A program made the position numbers and the translations under genes. From positions 1-32,895 of IMG/VR virus record IMGVR_UViG_3300046007_006446: DNA of 32,895 nucleotides; one strand, given 5' to 3'. The notes below the pieces were generated by a model. That model had not been told where the DNA came from, searched no databases, and worked only from the letters and a program-made list of their open reading frames with translations. Within the stretch, counting starts at the first letter, position 1. Each line of letters opens with the position of its first letter. The DNA comes from a virus. Of the stretch, positions 17,751-24,487 are shown piece after piece.

Positions 17751-19439
17751 ATGTCAGAAATAAAAGTAAACAAAGTTAGTTCTGCGTTAAATCCTTTAAA
17801 GGTAAGTGTAGAACCAGGATTGGAAGTTAAAAATACCAGTCTATCTGAAGACAACCAAACAAGTTTTGTTGCAGATTCTTCCGGCGTTAAATTTTTGGGC
17901 CCAATTTTTGTTGGTAACGAAGCGTCTAACACAGCAGGAATTAAACGGCAAGTTTTATCCTCTAGAGGAAAAAATTTATCACCACAATGGGTAGATGAAC
18001 CTAATTCTTTGTGTGGAGATAGACCATTAATAGGCACTTTATGGGGAGTCGGAGCAAATAACACCGGTCAACTAGGACAAGGAAACACCGTTCCAACTTA
18101 TACGAATTTTAAACAAATTGCAGGAACTGGTGTATGGATAAGCATTTCAGCAGGTGGCGGTCACACCTTAGGAATAAAACAAGACGGAACTTTATGGGCT
18201 TGGGGTCTTAACGATAAAGGACAATTAGGAGACAATACAACTACAACAAGAACTTCTCCTGTAAAAATTGGTTCAGAAACAAACTGGTCTAGAGTTTTTG
18301 CAGGTTTGGGATTTAGTGCAGCCGTAAAAACAGATGGAAGTTTATATGTTTGGGGTAGTAATGATTGGGGACAACTTGGAACAAACAGACCGATTACAGA
18401 CACTCAAAAAATACCAGTTAGAGTTGGAACAGATTTCTGGCAACAAATAGAAATTGGTATAGCAAGTATAATTGGTATAAAACAAAATGGAACTTTGTGG
18501 GCTTGGGGTCAAAATAGTTTTCAGTCTTTAGGATTGAACACAACAACTACAACCATAAAAGTTCCAACACAAGTTGGAAGTGATTCGGATTGGTTACAAG
18601 TTTCACAAGGAAATAGTCATGGAATGGGGATTAAAACCAATAAATATCTTTGGGGTTGGGGCTCAAACTCACAAGGACAATTAGGAGATAGCACTACAGT
18701 AACAGCAACTACACCAAAATTAATAAGTAATTCTTTTTGGAAAGAAATTAATTGCGGAAATCAGTTTAGTGTTGGTATACAAGACGATGGAACTTTGTGG
18801 TCTTCTGGTAGAAATTCAACCTCACAACTTGGTGTTCCTTCTTCGGGGCCAAATGATAAAAAATTAAGTTTTGAAAAAGTAGGAACCGACGATAACTGGG
18901 ATTCAATATCTTGCGGGGATGGATGTTGTGTTGCTTTAAAACTTTCTGGAACAATGTGGGTTTGGGGTTTAAATGATAAAGGACAATTAGGAACAGGAAA
19001 TACTCAAACTATAACCACACCCACACAAACAGGAAAATCGGTTGTTTGGGCTCGTGCAACAATGTCAATTGCTATCGGATTTATGATTGGGATAGGAAAT
19101 GAACTATTGGTTGTTCCTATTGGAACTATTGCTCTTTTTATTAGAACAGGGTATACAGATCTAATAAACACATTAACTAACTCCGATTTTTTGGATGGAT
19201 GTCCAAATGGAACTCCTTGTGCTCCAAATCCTCCTCCAGCACCACCTCTAGGTTGGAAATATTGTGATGGAACAGATGGAACTCCAGATTTAAGATTTTA
19301 TCCAAATCCTTTAGATGAAGGAAATTATACTTTTCCTCCTTTATTCGGATATTCAGAAATAGATCCTACCGGTTGTGGAATTATTCCTGGCAGTAGAGCA
19401 GGACAATTGTGTTATATAATTAAAACAGAAATGGCGTAA
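17751..19439 (+). CDS. Fibre cassette 2: RCC1-type seven-repeat beta-propeller fibre protein
   Basis: The 562-residue product has three parts. Residues 1-90 carry the array anchor (MSEIKVNKVSS) and the linker module SGVKFLGPIFVGN with SPQW. Residues about 94-445 contain seven RCC1-like repeats, each with a core such as GTLWAWGLNDKGQLG. The seven cores begin GTLWGVG, GTLWAWG, GSLYVWG, GTLWAWG, KYLWGWG, GTLWSSG and GTMWVWG, and each is followed by a TxxPVKIG-like strand and a GxxHTxGIKxDG-like strand. Seven repeats make one closed propeller. The C-terminus contains a proline-rich hinge and the collar-like GWKYCDGTDGTPDLRF, ending CYIIKTEM. RCC1 propellers bind proteins or lipids in other systems; here a receptor-binding head is the natural inference. 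No Shine-Dalgarno site is visible, so translation may be coupled to the upstream gene. Confidence 0.8.
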   Translation: MSEIKVNKVSSALNPLKVSVEPGLEVKNTSLSEDNQTSFVADSSGVKFLGPIFVGNEASNTAGIKRQVLSSRGKNLSPQWVDEPNSLCGDRPLIGTLWGVGANNTGQLGQGNTVPTYTNFKQIAGTGVWISISAGGGHTLGIKQDGTLWAWGLNDKGQLGDNTTTTRTSPVKIGSETNWSRVFAGLGFSAAVKTDGSLYVWGSNDWGQLGTNRPITDTQKIPVRVGTDFWQQIEIGIASIIGIKQNGTLWAWGQNSFQSLGLNTTTTTIKVPTQVGSDSDWLQVSQGNSHGMGIKTNKYLWGWGSNSQGQLGDSTTVTATTPKLISNSFWKEINCGNQFSVGIQDDGTLWSSGRNSTSQLGVPSSGPNDKKLSFEKVGTDDNWDSISCGDGCCVALKLSGTMWVWGLNDKGQLGTGNTQTITTPTQTGKSVVWARATMSIAIGFMIGIGNELLVVPIGTIALFIRTGYTDLINTLTNSDFLDGCPNGTPCAPNPPPAPPLGWKYCDGTDGTPDLRFYPNPLDEGNYTFPPLFGYSEIDPTGCGIIPGSRAGQLCYIIKTEMA

Positions 19440-19441
19440 TC

Positions 19442-19966
19442 ATGTCAGAATTAAGAGTAAATAAAATATCTTCAACAAGCGATAACAAAGAATTGATTGT
19501 TAATTCTGGAATAGCGGTTGGTCAAACTGGAGAAACATATTTTGAAGTTCTTGATACTGGTGAAATAAAAGTAAACAATACTTTTTTTGTTGGTTCCCCT
19601 ACAGGAAACACTCATGGAGATGATTTTCAACTTCTAGTGTCAAATGGTCCAACAGAACCTCCATATTGGAAAACTTTTAGGTTTGATTGTCCAGCAATAA
19701 GTAACAATATACCGGCAGACAGCATAACATTTTATTTTTTAGAAGGATTTTATGCATGTGAGTTTCTTTATGGAACTCCTTGTTCTGGTGCGACAATACT
19801 AGCATTACCAGAACCACCAGATGGTTGGTTATGGTGTGATGGAACTAATAGTACTCCAAATTTAGTTTTTTCTTTTTCTCAGTGCAATTGTGGAACAGAT
19901 CCAGATGTTTTTGCTCAAACTGGAGACTCTAGAGTTTGGTCATTGATACCTATGATAAAATTATAA
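19442..19966 (+). CDS. Fibre cassette 3: MSELRVN anchor with short collar-like, cysteine-containing head
   Basis: The 174-residue product repeats the array plan: anchor MSELRVNKISS, a linker resembling the other cassettes (TGEIKVNNTFFVGS at about 40-53 and PPYW at about 75-78), and a terminal collar-like motif PPDGWLWCDGTNSTPNL (about 124-140). After that it differs from cassettes 1 and 2: a CNC pair at about 148-150 and a short end, VWSLIPMIKL. The start lies two bases after the RCC1 gene stop with no visible Shine-Dalgarno site, again pointing to coupled translation. It is probably a small receptor-binding or capping protein on the same attachment site as its neighbours. The function is inferred, not shown. 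Confidence 0.6.
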   Translation: MSELRVNKISSTSDNKELIVNSGIAVGQTGETYFEVLDTGEIKVNNTFFVGSPTGNTHGDDFQLLVSNGPTEPPYWKTFRFDCPAISNNIPADSITFYFLEGFYACEFLYGTPCSGATILALPEPPDGWLWCDGTNSTPNLVFSFSQCNCGTDPDVFAQTGDSRVWSLIPMIKL

Positions 19967-19978
19967 AGGATAATTTAT

Positions 19979-20794
19979 ATGTCAGAATTAAAAGTAAACT
20001 CGATAAAAAGTTTAGACACTAACGGAGTAAGAATAGATAGTCCAGTTGGTATAAACACCACTCCACCATCAAAAGGATTAAATGTTAGTGGTAGAGTTTC
20101 TGTGATAGATAATGGTCTTGAGGTGGTAACTGTAGTTTCTGAAAATTATGGTGTAAAAATAAAAGCACCACCAAGTAATAAAAATTCAGTTCTACAATTT
20201 ACAGAAAATGATGGAGTAGCAGAGCGAGCATTTATTGCTGCAAATAACAATAATGATTTGATTTTTAACACTGGTGCTACAGCAGCCATCATAACTGGTG
20301 CTGGATTATTTGATTGTTTATATCAGTCGCTGTTTAGAGGTAATACTACATTTCAAAGCACATCTCAATTTCAAGGTCAAGCAACTTTTAACAGCAATGT
20401 TATTCCAAAAACTGCTGGTGTTCCTTCTGCAAATGAAGATTTGGTGAATCTTGCTTACATTAAAAGCATACTTTTTTCTCCAACAATAGTTAAAACCTTT
20501 TCTACTTTTGGTGGTGTAAACAATGCTGGTCAGGGAGGTTGTTGTGCATATTATCCTGGAGCAGCAAACACTAGAAGTTTTACTGAACCGCTAGTAGGAA
20601 AATGGGCGGTTGTAGCATTTTCTTTTGGTGTTAGAGGATGTTCTTGTTACGACAACGAGCAATTTCATTTTCCAATAGATGATTCTAAAGTATTTTTTGT
20701 TGAAAATAACAGTATTAGAGATGTGATTGTGACTAATAGTTATTTTGGTAGTGTTTACAATGTGTTTGGATTTGCAGTAAAGGTTGGGGTGTAA
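19979..20794 (+). CDS. Fibre cassette 4: MSELKVN anchor with cysteine-rich C-terminal head (paralogue a)
   Basis: The 271-residue product begins MSELKVNSIKSL and has a beta-rich stalk (ENYGVKIKAPPSNKNSVLQF about 56-75, INTTPP repeats) and a TNKxYVD-type step (LVNLAYIKSIL). Its C-terminal head has a CC pair (GGCCAYYPG) and the motif RGCSCYDNEQFHFPIDDS. It is clearly homologous over its whole length to the next gene, so the pair arose by duplication. The conserved cysteines suggest a disulphide or a bound metal; neither can be decided from sequence. An AAAGGA ribosome site precedes the start and the stop overlaps the next start (TAATG). Confidence 0.6.
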   Translation: MSELKVNSIKSLDTNGVRIDSPVGINTTPPSKGLNVSGRVSVIDNGLEVVTVVSENYGVKIKAPPSNKNSVLQFTENDGVAERAFIAANNNNDLIFNTGATAAIITGAGLFDCLYQSLFRGNTTFQSTSQFQGQATFNSNVIPKTAGVPSANEDLVNLAYIKSILFSPTIVKTFSTFGGVNNAGQGGCCAYYPGAANTRSFTEPLVGKWAVVAFSFGVRGCSCYDNEQFHFPIDDSKVFFVENNSIRDVIVTNSYFGSVYNVFGFAVKVGV

Positions 20795-21657
20795 TGTCAG
20801 AAATACAAGTTAAAACCATAAAAGGACTAGGAACAGCAGGGATAACAATTAAAAATCCTGTAGGATTTGATGATATTGCTGCACCATCAAACGGAATTTC
20901 TGTTAATGGTGTTATTTCTGTTGTAAATAGCGGGGTTCAAGTTGTTACTGTTGAATCTGAAAATTTTGGTATTAAAATTAAAGCCCCGCCACAAAATTCT
21001 GGTTCTATACTGCGGTTTGCAGATAATAGTGGTAATGATAGAGCAGCAATAGTTGCATCTTTTGAAAAAGAATTGATGTTTGAATCGCAGGGAGTAACCG
21101 GAGTGGTTATGAATAACCAAGAATTGTTTGAAACAAAATATGCTTCACAATTCAGAAATACCAGCACATTGGCAGGAGAAACTCAATTTTTAGAACAATC
21201 CACATTTTCATTGCCTCCGAAATGTTCGGGAACACCAATTTTAGATGAACATTTAGTAAATCTAAATTTTTTAAAATTATGGTATTTATTTTCTCCTGAA
21301 AGAGTTAAACTGTGGTCTTATTTTGGAAATGTAGAAAATACAGGACTTGCTATACCAAAAGTTCCAAGTGGCAAACGAAAAGGAAAATGTTGCTGTGGGT
21401 GCGGTTCATATCCTGGAAGTAGAAATCCTGGTGATTATAAAACCATTCTCACGGGAAAGTGGACAATTGTTGCTTTTGGAATCGGAAAAAGAAGTTGTTC
21501 TTGCTATGATAATGAAGAATTTCATTTTCCAATAGACGATTCTGCTGTTTGGAATTTAGAAGACAATTCTGTTTATAACACAATATCGGGGAAAATGCCT
21601 GGTGTTAGCCTTTATAAAGGGTTTGGATTTGCAATAAAACAGTATCCATCATTGTAA
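20794..21657 (+). CDS. Fibre cassette 5: MSEIQVK anchor with cysteine-rich C-terminal head (paralogue b)
   Basis: The 287-residue product is the paralogue of the preceding gene. Aligned landmarks are SENFGIKIKAPPQNSGSI, LVNLNFLK, GKWTIVAFGIGKRSCSCYDN and FHFPIDDS, followed by a GFGFAIK ending (GFAVK in paralogue a). It differs in a lysine- and cysteine-rich insertion (SGKRKGKCCCGCGSYPG, about 190-206) that replaces the shorter GGCCAYYPG loop. The invariant SCSCYDNE..FHFPIDDS core with a variable Cys loop looks like a stable fold presenting a divergent surface loop, which would suit receptor binding. The start overlaps the previous stop by one base in TAATG. Confidence 0.6.
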   Translation: MSEIQVKTIKGLGTAGITIKNPVGFDDIAAPSNGISVNGVISVVNSGVQVVTVESENFGIKIKAPPQNSGSILRFADNSGNDRAAIVASFEKELMFESQGVTGVVMNNQELFETKYASQFRNTSTLAGETQFLEQSTFSLPPKCSGTPILDEHLVNLNFLKLWYLFSPERVKLWSYFGNVENTGLAIPKVPSGKRKGKCCCGCGSYPGSRNPGDYKTILTGKWTIVAFGIGKRSCSCYDNEEFHFPIDDSAVWNLEDNSVYNTISGKMPGVSLYKGFGFAIKQYPSL

Positions 21658-21659
21658 AT

Positions 21660-21667
21660 AATAAATA
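21660..21667 (+). promoter_or_regulatory. Candidate T4-type late promoter (AATAAATA)
   Basis: AATAAATA fits the NATAAATA late-promoter motif described for T4-like cyanophages. It lies just after the stop of fibre cassette 5 in the 26-base gap before cassette 6, whose AGAGG ribosome site is at 21671-21675. The motif is very close to the ribosome site, so a transcript starting about six bases downstream would have almost no leader. AT-rich sequence makes a chance match plausible. Confidence 0.3.
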
Positions 21668-21683
21668 ATTAGAGGTAAAATAA

Positions 21684-22619
21684 ATGTCAGATTTAAAAGT
21701 AAATTCTTTAGAAGCAGCCGCAGGTGGGTTTATAATTTCTCGCTCTGTTATAAAATGTAATACGCCACCAAGCGATAATAATGATTTAACAAACAAAACT
21801 TATGTTGATAATGCGCTTTCTGTTGTTAGTAGTGGCGCAGTAAATACAGGTTATGTTGATACTAGAGATCAATTTTATTATGATCAAGTTTCTCAAAACT
21901 TTGTTAATAAAACAAACAGTATTTCCGAAATTATAACCGGAGTTAAAACATTTCAAGATTCTCCTCTTTGTTCTGTGCAACCTAGCACGGCATCTTCTCT
22001 GACAAATAAACAATATGTAGATCAAGAAATTGGTTTAGGTGTTAATCAATCTAAGGCATATGTTGATGCTCAATTGGAAGCAACACTTTTGTCTACAGCA
22101 GATGCTATTAAAAAAATAGTTTTACCCAATCAAAGTGTAGTTTATACAGATCCAGACACAGGACAAACATATACAGGGCCAGCAGAAGTTTTAGGAGATG
22201 GCTCTACTCCTATTGCGATGATTGGTAAAAGTGGAATTTCCATAACAGGAGGAACAGCCATAGTTGCCTTCACAAAACCTGGAGGAGTTTTGGTTGAATC
22301 TGAAGTTAATACTATTACTATTGATAATAGAACTAGTTGGATTGTTTTTAATGGTGTAGGAGGATTAATTAGCAGAAGCGGTTCCAATATGGAGGTTTCT
22401 AGAACCAGCAACGGAACTTACACTATAACTCATAGTGCTGTGGGCGGAACTAGCGCGGGAATTTTAACATCTTTTAGCGGCAGAGTGAGCGGAAGTATAG
22501 TAACCACACCTCAAATTTTGGCTAGGAATACTGGAATAACTGGTGTGCAGATTATTACAAGATCAGGAACTGTTGCTACAGATTTTGATGATTTAATCAC
22601 AGTTCAAATAATGGGATAA
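21684..22619 (+). CDS. Fibre cassette 6: MSDLKVN anchor with TNKxYVD repeats
   Basis: The 311-residue product starts MSDLKVNSLEAAAGG. It contains two clear LTNKxYVD steps (LTNKTYVDNALS about 33-44 and LTNKQYVDQEIG about 108-119) and a third related YVDAQLEA. Such repeats build trimeric coiled/beta stalks in many phage tail fibres. The C-terminal half is beta-rich and Ser/Thr/Gly-rich (SRTSNGTYTITHSAVGG, then TSFSGRVSGSIVTT) and resembles a fibre tip. It has no collar-like motif and no Cys pair, so it uses a head type different from cassettes 1-5. An AGAGG ribosome site and a possible late promoter lie upstream. It ends one base before the next gene. Confidence 0.65.
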   Translation: MSDLKVNSLEAAAGGFIISRSVIKCNTPPSDNNDLTNKTYVDNALSVVSSGAVNTGYVDTRDQFYYDQVSQNFVNKTNSISEIITGVKTFQDSPLCSVQPSTASSLTNKQYVDQEIGLGVNQSKAYVDAQLEATLLSTADAIKKIVLPNQSVVYTDPDTGQTYTGPAEVLGDGSTPIAMIGKSGISITGGTAIVAFTKPGGVLVESEVNTITIDNRTSWIVFNGVGGLISRSGSNMEVSRTSNGTYTITHSAVGGTSAGILTSFSGRVSGSIVTTPQILARNTGITGVQIITRSGTVATDFDDLITVQIMG

Positions 22620-22620
22620 T

Positions 22621-23142
22621 ATGTTTGATACAAAACTACAAGAGTATATTGAAAATCAAAACAAAGCCTATTATTTTCATTCAGAAAAAAATACCAATTG
22701 TAAAATTAATGATTTGAGTGAACAACTAGAAAAAAAAATACAAAAATTCAGCGAACAAATAAAAGAAGAAATAAAAGAATCAGTAATATTTTCCAAACAA
22801 CACACAGATAATCTTTATAAAAATGTAGAATCTTTTATACCAAACATAAGCGACGATTTTTTTATTGGTTCTATTATATCAGTATCAGTAGTTTGTTCAC
22901 AAGAAGAAGCAGATATTCCATATCTTAATAATGGAATTAAAGTTAATAGTATACTAAACAATATTTACATGTACGAAAAAGAAAATGTTCAAAACCAAAT
23001 TTTTTATTGGTTTTTTGGTAAAGAAAATAATGATTGTTCATATGTAAAATTGCCTGGTGTTTGGAAATTTAGAGGAATTTGTGGTGGATTTAGTAATGAA
23101 GTAGTTGGGTTCAAATACTATCTTGCACAAAGGGTAAAGTAA
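22621..23142 (+). CDS. Coiled-coil fibre protein with WRCMG-like C-terminus
   Basis: The 173-residue product is not recognised as a named family. Residues about 28-75 are strongly charged with heptad-like spacing (LSEQLEKKIQKFSEQIKEEI), predicting a coiled coil. The C-terminal 80 residues are beta-like and end with LPGVWKFRGICGG and YLAQRVK. This resembles the LPGTWRCMG...LxQRI ending common to phage tail-fibre tips, with the cysteine shifted. It may therefore be a small trimeric fibre tip. The gene is packed one base after fibre cassette 6 and overlaps the next start (TAATG), in line with fibre-operon membership. Confidence 0.5.
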   Translation: MFDTKLQEYIENQNKAYYFHSEKNTNCKINDLSEQLEKKIQKFSEQIKEEIKESVIFSKQHTDNLYKNVESFIPNISDDFFIGSIISVSVVCSQEEADIPYLNNGIKVNSILNNIYMYEKENVQNQIFYWFFGKENNDCSYVKLPGVWKFRGICGGFSNEVVGFKYYLAQRVK

Positions 23143-23477
23143 TGGCAGTAAGTATCAATCACGATATGGATCAAGGCTCAAATTTTGCGTTTAGCATTTC
23201 TGCTAAAGATAGTTCGGGTAATCCTGTCAGTTTGTCTGGCAGCACAGCCTATTGTCAGATGCGTAAATATTACACCTCAGAAACTGCCATATCCCTAACA
23301 ACTTCTCTTACGGGAGGAACAGGAAACATTATAGTTTCTTTGGGCCCTACAGGAACTGCCGCTGTAAAACCTGGTGTTTACTTTTACGATGTGGAATTGC
23401 ATTCCGCAAACGGAACGCAAGTTCAGCGTCTTGTTCAAGGAATGATTACTGTTTATCCTGAAGTAACCAGAATCTAA
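23142..23477 (+). CDS. Small Ig-like virion structural protein (BppU/N-terminal fibre type)
   Basis: The 111-residue product is predicted all-beta. It begins with an [19 protein letters not shown] strand and continues [23 protein letters not shown], a pattern of tail-associated Ig-like domains (DQGxxFxFxxxxxDxxGxPVxLxG) used as fibre or receptor-binding-protein base modules. It ends [10 protein letters not shown]....[17 protein letters not shown], the usual last two strands. Overlap by TAATG on both sides places it in a tightly coupled group with the collagen-like fibre gene downstream, which it probably anchors or decorates. The family is common in phages; the exact role is inferred. Confidence 0.6.
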   Translation: MAVSINHDMDQGSNFAFSISAKDSSGNPVSLSGSTAYCQMRKYYTSETAISLTTSLTGGTGNIIVSLGPTGTAAVKPGVYFYDVELHSANGTQVQRLVQGMITVYPEVTRI

Positions 23478-24481
23478 TGTGCTTTCCTGATATTAGTGTT
23501 GTAGTTGTTGGAGGGACTTCTACAGGCCCTGTGTCTTCAGTAAACATTTCTCCAGGAACTGTGTCTTCAGTTTCTGTTTCTACTGGTCTTCCTAATCCAG
23601 TTTCATCGGTTGGTATTTCATCTTCTGGGTTGGCTACTCCAATTTCAATGGAGCAAGCCGCGTTGTATGTTGGGGCTCAGGGGTCACAAGGAGTTCCAGG
23701 TGCTACAGGTCCTCAAGGAGCAACTGGCCCTAAAGGAGATAAAGGAGATAAAGGAGATACTGGAGAGAGAGGTGCTACAGGGCCCGCTGGTTCTGGTGAA
23801 GGAGGAGTAGGTGCTACAGGAGCAACTGGCCCTCAAGGTGTTCAAGGAGTTACAGGAGCAACTGGCCCTCAAGGTGTTCCAGGAGAACAAGGAATTCCTG
23901 GTGCTACAGGCTCTCAAGGTGTCACAGGATCGACTGGTGCTACAGGCTCTCAAGGTGTCACAGGAGCAATAGGATTCCGATATCTATACACTTCTTCAGG
24001 AACAGGACAAAGTGCAAACGGTGGGGTTAATTTTGGAGCAGGGTATATGTCTGGCAATTATGGAGTAGCAATACCCCACGGCGAATCAAATACTCTATTT
24101 CTTCCTGCAACAGATTACAGTAATTCAGATCGTTCAAATGTTTATGAATTTTTTGATTCTCTGCCTGGAACAGGAATTGCTGGATATCAAGGACATCTAT
24201 ATGTGCAAAGTATGCAACGAGATTTGATATCGGTTTATAGAATTGGAAGTATTAGTAGAATAGGCCCCTATAGTGGTGCAACAGCATGCTATGTGTTTAA
24301 TTGGAGTTCTGGACAAGAAGGATCTGCAACAGGTTCAGTGGCAGATGGAGTATTTGGAGAAGGCGAATTATTTGCAGTGTATTATGTTCCTGGTGGTCAA
24401 CAAGGAGCACAGGGAGCAAAAGGCAGCGATGCAACAATAACAACTTTAGATGGCGGATTGCTCAATATAGCAATACCGTAA
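23477..24481 (+). CDS. Collagen-like tail fibre protein A
   Basis: The 334-residue product has a Ser/Val/Thr-rich start ([17 protein letters not shown]), then Gly-X-Y triplets from about residue 68 to 165, including a charged [13 protein letters not shown] block and several [19 protein letters not shown] units. A head domain follows from about 167 ([17 protein letters not shown], continuing VNFG), like the C-terminal domain that follows collagen-like stalks in other phage fibres. A second short triplet run ([12 protein letters not shown]) and a hydrophobic end, LLNIAIP, close it. The start overlaps the previous stop (TAATG). A 71-base block here is identical to one in the next gene. Confidence 0.7.
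   Translation: MCFPDISVVVVGGTSTGPVSSVNISPGTVSSVSVSTGLPNPVSSVGISSSGLATPISMEQAALYVGAQGSQGVPGATGPQGATGPKGDKGDKGDTGERGATGPAGSGEGGVGATGATGPQGVQGVTGATGPQGVPGEQGIPGATGSQGVTGSTGATGSQGVTGAIGFRYLYTSSGTGQSANGGVNFGAGYMSGNYGVAIPHGESNTLFLPATDYSNSDRSNVYEFFDSLPGTGIAGYQGHLYVQSMQRDLISVYRIGSISRIGPYSGATACYVFNWSSGQEGSATGSVADGVFGEGELFAVYYVPGGQQGAQGAKGSDATITTLDGGLLNIAIP
23809..23879 (+). repeat. 71-base direct repeat, copy 1
   Basis: Identical to 24811-24881, starting AGGTGCTACAGGAGCAACTG and ending CAAGGTGTTC. It encodes part of the collagen-like stalk of fibre protein A. The copies are 1002 bases apart and in the same reading frame. Confidence 0.9.
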
Positions 24482-24487
24482 ACTTTT

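Noticed and set aside
19958-19975. TATAAAGG before cassette 4 as a late promoter
   Set aside because: Two mismatches from the late consensus, and it overlaps a stop codon and the ribosome site in AT-rich sequence.
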